The notes under the pieces were generated by a model that saw nothing but the letters and a program-made list of their open reading frames with translations, did no database searches and had not been told where the DNA came from. Both the position numbers and the translations under genes were made by a program. A stretch of 5,801 bases of DNA. Source: Erythrobacter sp. UBA3075 (GTDB lineage Bacteria; Pseudomonadota; Alphaproteobacteria; Sphingomonadales; Sphingomonadaceae). Of the stretch, positions 1-5,801 are shown piece by piece. Numbering within the stretch: position 1 is the first letter of the stretch; each line of letters begins with the position of its first letter. The stretch lies in the NCBI GenBank assembly GCA_002367375.1, contig DFBR01000026.1, positions 1-5,801 on the forward strand. Direction: 5' to 3'.

Positions 1-644
1 TGCGGTGCCTCTTCTGGGCACCATCGGCTTAAGGTATTGAAATGCATAGAGAAAAAGGCTCGAATGTGAGTCCTCGTTTAGACTCTATGTTGCTGTCTCT
101 GCTCGTCTTTTCTCATCCCGGTCGAACCCAGCAACGCTCCTCTCGACTCACCCCAAATAGCCCCAGCTTAGAATTTTTGCGGGCCTTTTTGCGGCCCTTC
201 TCGAAAACCATATTCACAGGCCCGCAAGCGCAATGCCCCCCTTGGCTCTGAAAGGCTGCCATTCTTTCGGATTGATGGCGCCTTTTCATGCAATGCACGA
301 CGCGAAGATGAGGCCCAAATCCTCCTCAATCTACAACCTCAATTTTGTGCCATAGGTGCTGACGAGGAACACGACTACGTCGATGAGCTCCGGTCAGGAG
401 GAAAGGCCATAAAGGCCAATTTACAATAGGCTGAGCGGATCGATTGCATTACTAGTCAGCCAAAACGGGATTGGAGGCTTAGAATCAGCGTCAGCAATGA
501 AACTGAATCGAGCAAAGCGAATTCAATTCTGATGCGCTTGCTGCACTCCGATCGAGGATTTGATCCTTCCAGAGAACATCTTGGTCTTCGAACCATAGGA
601 TGATTCTTGGGTGATTTGCCAAGAGCGCGATCAGGTCGTCGAGA
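1..644. other. Upstream region without a supportable gene
   Basis: No open frame here has a convincing start, ribosome binding site and protein-like composition together. The DNA is visibly more A/T-rich than the operon that follows. It holds small dyads (4-22, 68-85, 181-197, 555-567), none followed by a run of T. The first 40 bases can be read as the end of a gene entering from the left (frame 2, ending at TGA 38-40), but 12 codons are too few to judge. Frame 1 is open over 172-600 apart from a single TAG at 427-429 and may be a decayed gene. No tRNA, insertion-sequence end or CRISPR repeat was seen. Confidence 0.5.
4..22. repeat. Short inverted repeat near the left edge
   Basis: GGTGCC (4-9) and GGCACC (17-22) are perfect 6-bp inverted arms around a 7-base loop. 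No T run follows on either side, so a classic intrinsic terminator is not supported. It could be a weak terminator of a gene to the left or a chance dyad; the window edge prevents a decision. Confidence 0.25.
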
Positions 645-698
645 TTGACAATGACTTAACAACATCCATTGACAAAGCAATTAATGCTTTGGCAATTA
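645..698 (+). promoter_or_regulatory. Possible promoter region of the efflux operon
   Basis: Two exact TTGACA hexamers, at 645-650 and 669-674, both sit within the 8-base direct repeat ATTGACAA (644-651 and 668-675). This is the only plausible promoter position close to the operon. Neither hexamer has a good -10 box at 16-18 bases: the best for the second is CAATTA (693-698, 18-base spacer), which would start transcription almost at the first ATG. The second hexamer lies inside the 668-696 dyad, so a protein bound there would block RNA polymerase. The hexamers are seen; the promoter is inferred. Confidence 0.3.
668..696. promoter_or_regulatory. 29-bp imperfect palindrome, candidate MarR operator
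   Basis: Left arm ATTGACAAAGCA (668-679), centre ATTAA (680-684) and right arm TGCTTTGGCAAT (685-696) form a dyad with 12-bp arms and one mismatch (672/692). The inner seven pairs, CAAAGCA/TGCTTTG, are perfect. MarR dimers bind palindromes of about this size, usually in the promoter of their own gene, and this site ends 11 bases before the chosen ATG of a MarR-family gene. It covers the second TTGACA hexamer. If transcribed it could also fold into a hairpin just 5' of the ribosome binding site, which is an alternative reading. That this MarR protein binds here is inferred. Confidence 0.6.
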
Positions 699-703
699 AG
701 GGG
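698..703 (+). promoter_or_regulatory. Ribosome binding site deciding the MarR start
   Basis: AAGGGG at 698-703 lies 4 bases before the ATG at 708 and only 1 base before the ATG at 705, favouring 708. No comparable purine-rich site precedes the upstream in-frame TTG at 669, which in addition lies inside the palindrome. The tandem ATGATG leaves a one-residue uncertainty. Confidence 0.6.
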
Positions 704-707
704 CATG

Positions 708-1160
708 ATGACCGATGCTTTGCAATTCGAGCTAACCAATGCGCTACAGCCCGTGCGGCGCGCGTGGGTGCAAGTGGCCAGTAACGTGATGACGGAGCTG
801 GGACTTTCCAGCTCGCTCGGAACCGCAGTCATCCTGATTTCGCGGTTGGGCCCGGCGGTACCACAAAAAGAACTCGCGCTTGAGGTTGGGGTAAACCCCT
901 CTGCCCTGGTCCGCACTCTGGACCAGGGAGAGGCAGCGGAGCTGCTAAAACGCAGTACATTATCCGGGGATCGCCGCAGCAACACCGTGAGCCTGCTTCC
1001 TAAAGGTGCAGAACAGGCCGAAGCGATCGAGCAACGCCTGGTTGAACTAAGGAGAGCGCTGCTGGACGATCTTCCTCAGAAAGACGTCGAAACCGCGCAG
1101 CGCGTCTTGCGGACGCTTGAGGTGCGAGCGCAGGCCCATCTGCAACGAGGGGAAGCGTGA
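708..1160 (+). CDS. MarR-family transcriptional regulator
   Basis: A 150-residue protein, the usual MarR length. MarR proteins are dimeric winged-helix DNA-binding proteins that normally repress nearby genes until a small, often phenolic, ligand binds. The N-terminal helix region (about 5-48) would form the dimer and ligand pocket. The winged helix spans about 51-100: VPQKELALEVGV begins the helix-turn-helix, NPSALVRTLD is the likely recognition helix (63-72), and LSGDRRSNTVSLLPKG (85-100) is the typical wing with its conserved Asp-Arg. A charged helix (101-146) completes the dimerisation part. ATG 708 is chosen because AAGGGG stands 4 bases upstream; ATG 705 is possible, and TTG 669 is unlikely because it lies in the operator-like dyad. 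Its stop overlaps the GTG start of the pump gene, so it is probably co-transcribed and autoregulated. Family assignment is firm; ligand and targets are inferred. Confidence 0.9.
   Translation: MTDALQFELTNALQPVRRAWVQVASNVMTELGLSSSLGTAVILISRLGPAVPQKELALEVGVNPSALVRTLDQGEAAELLKRSTLSGDRRSNTVSLLPKGAEQAEAIEQRLVELRRALLDDLPQKDVETAQRVLRTLEVRAQAHLQRGEA
1147..1152 (+). promoter_or_regulatory. Ribosome binding site supporting the GTG start of the pump gene
   Basis: GAGGGG at 1147-1152, within the end of the MarR gene, lies 4 bases before GTG 1157. The GTG overlaps the MarR stop as GTGA. This supports the rare start codon and suggests translational coupling between regulator and pump. Confidence 0.6.
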
Positions 1161-3133
1161 AACCGCCCTATCTTTCATTCCCCCGCTGGCTGTTTGCGGT
1201 CAAGCTGTTCATCGCGGGAATGCTCGCATTCACCATTGCAGTGCACATTGGTCTGCCCCAGCCTTACTGGGCGCTCGTCACCTGCTGCGTGGTGATGAAC
1301 CCGATTACCGGGGCAATTCGATCGAAAGCAGTCTATCGCTTGATGGGTACCCTTGGTGCCGGCGTGGTGTCACTGACGCTTGTAAGCATCTTTGTGAATA
1401 CTCCGCTGCTCATGGTCGCTGTTACGGGTCTGGTGGCAACTGCCGCCTTTGCCCTAGCTCTGGTTGACCGAACTCCACGCAGCTATGGGTTTCTTCTGTT
1501 TGGAATAACAATAATGTTGATCGCCGTGCCCCAGATTGGTCAGCCCGGCAACATGTTCGATACGGCAGCCGCACGCATCACAGAGATCGGTCTTGGGCTG
1601 ATCTGCTGCTCGGCAATCGACAGTATCATCGCGCCGCGCTCACTCGGCCGGGAAATGCGCGAACGTTTGCACGCGTGGATTCCAGATGTTGAACGCTGGT
1701 TCCAGGAAGCGCTGGCGGGAAGGGAAACCGATCCAGAGGCTACGGCTGATCGGCTGCGCATGATTGGGGATGTCACCGCATTATCGGTGTTGGCAGGGCA
1801 GCTGCGATATGACCCAACAGTGCCGCGGCGTGAGCGCAAGATTGCTTTTGCGGTGCAGCAGAGGATGCTACGTCTGGTGCCATTGATATCAGCGATTGGA
1901 TCGCGAATCTCGACTGGCGGCGATGCCCCGAGGGAAAATTTGTCGCTGGCTTTGGCCGATGTGCCCCAGCTGGTCAGTGATGGTGAGGGGCCACCTCCCG
2001 AGTTCACGGCACGCATGAATTCACTTGATGAAGAAAGACCGGGGAGCTGGTCCAGATTGCTACATCGCAATCTTGCTATTCTCATCGCCGATGCGCTCAA
2101 ACTTTGGTCCGAGATTCGCGTGCTTGATTCTGCTCTCGATAGCGGGGCTGCATTGCCCCCTGCGCTCGAAGCAGCCACCAGACGCGCGCGCGCATTCAGG
2201 CTGTTTCCCGATTATCATATCGTCTGGCGCGTATCCGTAGCGATCCTGCTTACTTATGCCACACTGACTGCGTTCTGGTATCTCACCGGCTGGCAACAGG
2301 CACCTGGCGCATTGCTGATCGGGTCCGTGGCGATAGCCTTCTTCGGTGGAGTAGAAGAGGCTGGCGTCGCGATTGCGAAGTTCGCGCAATTTGCAGTTTT
2401 GGCCACCGCTGCGGCTGCTGTCTTGTGCTACGGACTGTTGCCGATGGCGACGGATTACGGAGCCTTTCTCGTCGTCATGGCATTATTTATGATGCCGATC
2501 GCTGCATGGTCGATCAGCAACCCGCTGGCGCTTTTGTTGCTGGCTTTCTCACTCAGTACCATCAATCTTCAGGGCGAATACCGGCCGCTGGATTTCGGCG
2601 TGTTCCTCGATGCAAGCTTCGCTTCCCTTCTCGGCATATTTGTGGGGTTTTTCTGGCTGCACATAGCCCGAAGGATGGGGGCTGCCCATGCTGTGGAACG
2701 CTATGCGAAGAATGCGCGCGCCGACATACGCGGGCTTGCCCTGCGTGCCACGGCCCGCGATCGGGACCGCTATATCGCGCGATCGCTCGACCGTATCGGC
2801 GCCATGACCATGCGGCTGACAGCCGCGCATGGATCGGATGAAAGTTTGCGTCTGCTTCGCCGCTTGCGTGCAGGGGCCAATGTCGCCGACCTGCGCCACA
2901 CCGCCAACGGCCTATCCGGAAATACGCGGCAAGCGGCTGAACGCCTCCTGACAGCGATCCACCGGGAAACTAAACAGGACTCGCCATCTTCTTCCCTGCT
3001 CGACAACATAGATGAAGCGCTGTCGGCGGCACTTGGCAGTGCGACCGGGGAAGACAACCCGCTCGTGCGTGGTCTGCTTGGCCTGCGTCTTGCGCTCTTC
3101 GAAAAAAGCCCGCCGTGGAAGCCAGTAGAATGA
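1157..3133 (+). CDS. FUSC-family inner-membrane efflux transporter (AaeB-like)
   Basis: A 658-residue protein of the aromatic acid exporter/fusaric acid resistance family, close to the roughly 650-700 residues usual for AaeB-type pumps. It shows the two-half layout: about six hydrophobic segments in the N-terminal half (near 12-33, 36-50, 63-80, 83-103, 110-127, 141-158), a soluble, mostly helical charged segment (about 162-350), a second membrane block (near 355-376, 383-398, 406-428, 434-450, 453-470, 485-502) and a charged C-terminal tail (505-658). The motif PQPYWALVTCCVVMNPITGA (34-53), followed by a basic segment and RLMGTLGAGV, is typical of FUSC proteins. It should act as the inner-membrane component of the tripartite exporter encoded with the next three genes. 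The GTG start is supported by GAGGGG 4 bases upstream; the stop overlaps the next ATG as ATGA. Substrate is not shown; aromatic carboxylic acids are the known substrates of E. coli AaeAB. Confidence 0.92.
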   Translation: MKPPYLSFPRWLFAVKLFIAGMLAFTIAVHIGLPQPYWALVTCCVVMNPITGAIRSKAVYRLMGTLGAGVVSLTLVSIFVNTPLLMVAVTGLVATAAFALALVDRTPRSYGFLLFGITIMLIAVPQIGQPGNMFDTAAARITEIGLGLICCSAIDSIIAPRSLGREMRERLHAWIPDVERWFQEALAGRETDPEATADRLRMIGDVTALSVLAGQLRYDPTVPRRERKIAFAVQQRMLRLVPLISAIGSRISTGGDAPRENLSLALADVPQLVSDGEGPPPEFTARMNSLDEERPGSWSRLLHRNLAILIADALKLWSEIRVLDSALDSGAALPPALEAATRRARAFRLFPDYHIVWRVSVAILLTYATLTAFWYLTGWQQAPGALLIGSVAIAFFGGVEEAGVAIAKFAQFAVLATAAAAVLCYGLLPMATDYGAFLVVMALFMMPIAAWSISNPLALLLLAFSLSTINLQGEYRPLDFGVFLDASFASLLGIFVGFFWLHIARRMGAAHAVERYAKNARADIRGLALRATARDRDRYIARSLDRIGAMTMRLTAAHGSDESLRLLRRLRAGANVADLRHTANGLSGNTRQAAERLLTAIHRETKQDSPSSSLLDNIDEALSAALGSATGEDNPLVRGLLGLRLALFEKSPPWKPVE

Positions 3134-3339
3134 TCGGCGAAATCGACATTGCCGGCGTATTCGTTTCGCCATTGTTATTGTGCCTCATCATGGCCTTTTT
3201 CGTGCGATTGCTGACCACGCGGTTGCTGGATCGAATCGGCGTCTACCGGTTTATCTGGCAGCGCCCGCTTTTTGACCTTGCCCTGTTTTTCCTGCTCCTC
3301 TGGCTCGCCTTTGCGGGCCTATATATGATGACGGCCTGA
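3130..3339 (+). CDS. DUF1656 family small membrane protein (AaeX-like)
   Basis: A 69-residue protein with two hydrophobic helices, about 8-28 (GVFVSPLLLCLIMAFFVRLL) and 47-67 (PLFDLALFFLLLWLAFAGLY), joined by a basic loop containing RIGVYRFIW. The start MIGEIDIAGVFVSPLL, with acidic residues leading into the first helix, is characteristic of DUF1656/AaeX proteins, which are encoded between or beside FUSC pumps and HlyD-type adaptors. Their exact role is not established; a structural or assembly partner of the pump in the inner membrane is the usual guess. ATG 3130 is preferred over the in-frame GTG at 3115 because it overlaps the pump stop as ATGA, has GGAAG (3117-3121) 8 bases upstream, and gives the family's normal N-terminus. 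The adaptor gene starts 3 bases after its stop. Confidence 0.88.
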   Translation: MIGEIDIAGVFVSPLLLCLIMAFFVRLLTTRLLDRIGVYRFIWQRPLFDLALFFLLLWLAFAGLYMMTA

Positions 3340-3342
3340 TCC

Positions 3343-4254
3343 ATGCTCTTGACCCGAGAAACCCTCGTTGGCAGCTTCAAGATGATGCTTACGCTCACGC
3401 TTGCTGTGCTCGCCGCCCTGCTGCTGTGGCACCTTTACAATTATTACACCTATGCCCCGCAAACCCGAGACGGCAAGCTGCGCGCAGATATCGTTCCCAT
3501 CGCCACTGATGAGGCGGGGCGTGTGGAATCAGTCGTCGTGGAGGACGGCGAGATGGTGGAGAAAGGGCAATTGCTCTTCACCATTGACAAGGTGCGGTTG
3601 CGCAACGCGCTGGCCCAAGCGGAAGCCGCGATCGCAACGACGCGGGCCACATTGCGTTCGGCCGAGCGAGAGGCACGGCGCTATGCTGCGCTAGACGGCG
3701 TGGTATCGGCTCAGGATCGGGATACGCGCCAGGCCGCGGCAGAGGAAGCGCGGGCCCGATTGACGCAAGCGATCGCGGACCGCGATTTGGCGCGGATCAA
3801 TCTGGAGCGCGCCGAAGTGCGATCTCCGGTTAACGGCATCGTGACCAATTTCCAGCTGAGGCCAGGGATCTATGCAAATGCCGGGCAGCCGGTGATGTCG
3901 CTTGTCGACCGGGATAGCTATTATGTGTCGGGCTATTTTGAGGAAACCAAGCTGGCCCAGATCCATCAGGGCCTGCACGCAAGGATGCGCTTGATGGGCG
4001 ATGACCGACTGTTGGAAGGCCATGTCGTCGGCGTGGCCTCGGCCATCAACGATAGCGAGCGGTCTACCGATGCTGGCACCCTGCTTGCTGACGTTAAACC
4101 GACCTTCAGCTGGGTGCGACTGGCCCAGCGTGTGCCGGTCAGGATCGCCATTGACCGCGTGCCCGAAGGCGTGATGCTGGTGGCGGGACGCACCGTAACG
4201 GTCACGCTGGACGGGGCGGACAAGAAGATTCACCCAGGGACGTTCCATGAGTAA
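3343..4254 (+). CDS. HlyD/EmrA-type periplasmic adaptor (membrane fusion protein, AaeA-like)
   Basis: A 303-residue protein, similar in size to AaeA. It has a short cytoplasmic start, one transmembrane anchor (about 15-32, MLTLTLAVLAALLLWHLY) and a periplasmic remainder. The two halves of the lipoyl-like domain are seen at about 47-85 (VPIATDEAGRVESVVVEDGE followed by VEKGQLLFTID) and 158-190 (EVRSPVNGIVTNFQLRPGIYANAGQPV), separated by an Ala/Arg/Glu-rich helical hairpin (86-157). A beta-barrel region follows (192-290), with QRVPVRIAID (262-271) typical of this group. The adaptor should link the FUSC pump to the outer-membrane channel. The hairpin is short, as expected for FUSC and MFS partners. 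No clear ribosome binding site precedes ATG 3343; with only 3 bases after the previous stop, translational coupling is likely. Its last codons overlap the NodT start by 8 bases. Confidence 0.9.
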   Translation: MLLTRETLVGSFKMMLTLTLAVLAALLLWHLYNYYTYAPQTRDGKLRADIVPIATDEAGRVESVVVEDGEMVEKGQLLFTIDKVRLRNALAQAEAAIATTRATLRSAEREARRYAALDGVVSAQDRDTRQAAAEEARARLTQAIADRDLARINLERAEVRSPVNGIVTNFQLRPGIYANAGQPVMSLVDRDSYYVSGYFEETKLAQIHQGLHARMRLMGDDRLLEGHVVGVASAINDSERSTDAGTLLADVKPTFSWVRLAQRVPVRIAIDRVPEGVMLVAGRTVTVTLDGADKKIHPGTFHE

Positions 4255-5668
4255 GGCGCGATGGTTGAGAGGCTCTGCTCCGGCAATTCTGGCGGTCCTG
4301 GCGGCCTGCACCACGGTCGGCCCAGATTATGTGCCGCCCGCCCTGCCTGCTGGGGCGGCGACTGGCGCGACGGGTACCTTTGAGGCCAGCGCATCGCCTG
4401 CTATATCGAGCGCTCCGCTGCCTCCCAGATGGTGGCAACTCTATAATGATCCGCGGCTAGATGCGCTGATAGAAGAGGCGCTCGCCGCGAACACTGATCT
4501 GCGCGCCGCTGCGGCCAATCTCGAACATGCCCAGGCATTAACGCGGGAAGTGCAGGCTGCCTCTGGCATCCAGACCACACTCGATGGCTCAGCGAGCGTC
4601 GGGGAAACGTCCAATCTGGGTATCGGCAACCCGTCCGGCATCCACGACCTGTTCAGCCTTGGCGGAAGCATTTCCTATGAGGTGGACGTGGTTGGCCGTT
4701 TACGCCGTTCTATCGAGGCTGCGACCGCCGACGAACAGGCGCAGGCAGCCGCGCTTGATCTTGTTCGCACTACTGTCGCGGCAGCCGTTGTCGGCGCCTA
4801 TACCGAGGCTTGTACGGCCGGTGCTTCGATTGCAGTAGCCGAACAATCCGTGTCGCTGCAGCGGCAATCGTTGAGCCTCACTGAAAGAGGAGTAAGAGGC
4901 GGGGTGTTTGCGCCCATCGATGCGACCCGATCGAGCGCGCTGCTCGCGCAACTAGAATCCGTGACACCCGGTTATGCCGCAGACCAGCGCATCGCGCTCT
5001 ACCGGCTCGCCGTGTTACTCGGCCGAAGTCCGCAGGACTATCCGGCCAGCTTGGTCGATTGCGCGTCGATACCATCGCTCGTCCAGCCGATCCCCGCAGG
5101 TGATGGTGCTGCCCTGATCAGGCGAAGGCCTGATATACGGCAGGCTGAGCGCCGCCTTGCTGCCTCGACCGCCCGGATCGGCGTTGAAACCGCTGCCCTT
5201 TATCCCACAGTCGGTCTGGGTGCTTCTGCGGGCGTGTCATCCCGCACAGTCGAGGGACTGGTGAGCGATTCAGCGCTGCAATTCAGCATTGGTCCACTAA
5301 TTTCCTGGAGTATTCCCAACCGCAGCGTCGCGCGGGCCAGGATAGAACAAGCGGATGCGTCGGCGAAGGCGGCGCTGGCCAAATTCGACGGCACGGTACC
5401 GTCAGCGCTTCGAGAGACCGAGAGCGCGCTTACGCAATATGCGAATGATCTCGTTGAAAACAGGCGGCGGCGTGCTGCCCGGGACAGGAATCGGGAGGCC
5501 GCAGATATGCAGGCCAAACTCGCGCGCGGCGGCGCAGTGTCCAGTCTGGAAGTGCTCGACGTGGAACGCTCACTTGCGAACGCCGAAGCTGAATTGGCAT
5601 CCTCGAACGCAAGGCTTGCAGCGGACCGGGTGCGTATCTTTCTCGCCCTTGGGGGCGGCTGGGAGTAG
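4247..5668 (+). CDS. NodT-family outer-membrane efflux channel lipoprotein
   Basis: A 473-residue TolC-like outer-membrane factor, normal length for the NodT/OprM group. It starts with a lipoprotein signal peptide: basic residues, hydrophobic stretch APAILAVLAA and lipobox LAAC, making Cys21 the lipidated residue, followed by the family hallmark TTVGPDYVPP. Two outer-membrane-factor repeats follow: WWQLYNDPRLDALIEEALAA (62-81) opens the first, and ALIRRRPDIRQAERRLAAS (289-307) with IGVETAALYPTVGLGAS (311-327) opens the second; ISWSIPNRSVARARIEQADA (352-371) is also typical. Long alanine-rich helices would form the periplasmic tunnel. Two further cysteines (189, 272) lie where NodT proteins often have them and could form a disulfide (inference). 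AGGGA at 4236-4240 stands 6 bases before ATG 4247, inside the adaptor gene. Having a dedicated channel in the operon makes the exporter self-contained. Confidence 0.93.
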   Translation: MSKARWLRGSAPAILAVLAACTTVGPDYVPPALPAGAATGATGTFEASASPAISSAPLPPRWWQLYNDPRLDALIEEALAANTDLRAAAANLEHAQALTREVQAASGIQTTLDGSASVGETSNLGIGNPSGIHDLFSLGGSISYEVDVVGRLRRSIEAATADEQAQAAALDLVRTTVAAAVVGAYTEACTAGASIAVAEQSVSLQRQSLSLTERGVRGGVFAPIDATRSSALLAQLESVTPGYAADQRIALYRLAVLLGRSPQDYPASLVDCASIPSLVQPIPAGDGAALIRRRPDIRQAERRLAASTARIGVETAALYPTVGLGASAGVSSRTVEGLVSDSALQFSIGPLISWSIPNRSVARARIEQADASAKAALAKFDGTVPSALRETESALTQYANDLVENRRRRAARDRNREAADMQAKLARGGAVSSLEVLDVERSLANAEAELASSNARLAADRVRIFLALGGGWE

Positions 5669-5757
5669 GGTCGGAAGCTGGCATCGCGCTCAAGCACAAT
5701 TCCATTGGCCCGCGCTACTTCTCTGTATTCCGTCACGCATTCGTTTGCGGAAAGAGC

Positions 5758-5779
5758 CCGGCTCCGTTTCGGAAGCCGG
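5758..5779. terminator. Strong hairpin after the operon, possible terminator
   Basis: CCGGCTCCG (5758-5766), loop TTT (5767-5769) and CGGAAGCCGG (5770-5779) form a 9-bp G/C-rich stem with one bulged A at 5773. It begins 89 bases after the NodT stop. What follows on the plus strand is ATTGATCG, not a T run; on the minus strand the stem is followed by GCTCTTTCC, only weakly T-rich. It may end the operon without a classical T tract, end a convergent gene from the right, or stabilise the transcript. The hairpin is seen; its role is inferred. Confidence 0.5.
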
Positions 5780-5801
5780 ATTGATCGTCAGCGATAACGG
5801 C

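Noticed and set aside
181..197. GGGCC/GGCCC hairpin with a T-rich loop as a terminator
   Set aside because: The stem is only 5 bp, the T run lies in the loop rather than after the stem, and no gene is evident for it to terminate.
42..251. 69-codon plus-strand open frame in the upstream region
   Set aside because: No ribosome binding site, low-complexity Ser/Pro/Arg-rich composition and no recognisable motif.
555..567. AGGAT-TTG-ATCCT small palindrome
   Set aside because: Five-bp arms with a 3-base loop are expected by chance, and it has no clear relation to a gene start or end.
580..600. TTCGAACC resembling a tRNA T-loop
   Set aside because: Flanking bases do not form a T-stem or acceptor stem, and no anticodon or D-arm lies at the right distance.
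456..680. 74-codon minus-strand open frame upstream of the operon
   Set aside because: Arg/Ser-rich translation without motifs, no upstream Shine-Dalgarno sequence, and it runs through the promoter and palindrome region.
669..707. TTG at 669 as the start of the MarR gene, adding 13 residues
   Set aside because: No ribosome binding site precedes it, it lies inside the 29-bp palindrome, and the added residues do not look like a MarR N-terminus. ATG 708 has AAGGGG at a workable distance.
611..784. Plus-strand frame from GTG 611 overlapping the start of the MarR gene
   Set aside because: It looks mildly protein-like, but it has no ribosome binding site and runs out of frame into the well-supported MarR gene.
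1540..2178. 212-codon antisense open frame within the FUSC gene
   Set aside because: Ser/Ala/Arg-rich shadow of a G/C-rich coding strand; the sense frame has clear FUSC motifs and membrane segments.
3691..4314. 207-codon antisense open frame over the adaptor gene
   Set aside because: His/Arg-rich translation without motifs, opposite a well-supported HlyD-type gene.
5200..5736. 178-codon antisense open frame over the end of the NodT gene
   Set aside because: Ser/Ala/Arg-rich shadow; the sense frame carries canonical outer-membrane-factor motifs up to its stop.

Overview
The window carries one compact, plus-strand efflux operon of five genes (708-5668), with about 700 bases of A/T-richer, mostly unassigned DNA upstream and 133 bases downstream. 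Codon choice, the style of the NodT-type outer-membrane lipoprotein and the gene set suggest an alphaproteobacterium, most likely of the Sphingomonadales. That placement rests on protein style and base composition and is an inference.

Layout. Positions 1-644 hold no gene I can support; there are a few small dyads and one suspicious, nearly open frame (172-600) that may be a decayed gene. Positions 645-703 look like the control region: two TTGACA hexamers and a strong 29-bp dyad (668-696) directly before the ribosome binding site of the first gene. Then follow a MarR-family repressor (708-1160), a FUSC-family inner-membrane transporter (1157-3133), a DUF1656/AaeX-like small membrane protein (3130-3339), an HlyD/EmrA/AaeA-like membrane fusion protein (3343-4254) and a NodT-family outer-membrane channel lipoprotein (4247-5668). 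A strong hairpin (5758-5779) lies behind the last gene.

How it works together. The last four genes make a complete tripartite exporter of the AaeXAB type with its own outer-membrane channel: FUSC pump plus DUF1656 partner in the inner membrane, periplasmic adaptor, and TolC-like channel. In Escherichia coli the AaeAB pair exports aromatic carboxylic acids such as p-hydroxybenzoate; a related small aromatic or acidic compound is a reasonable guess here, but the sequence does not show the substrate. All gene junctions overlap or are separated by 3 bases, so the regulator is almost certainly co-transcribed with the pump and may be translationally coupled to it. The simplest model is a self-repressing MarR switch acting at the 668-696 dyad and released by the pump's substrate.

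Nothing in the window is clearly a new kind of system. The points most worth a second look are the operator-like dyad with its partial repeat inside the MarR gene, which also argues against the longer TTG start, and the unexplained upstream segment.
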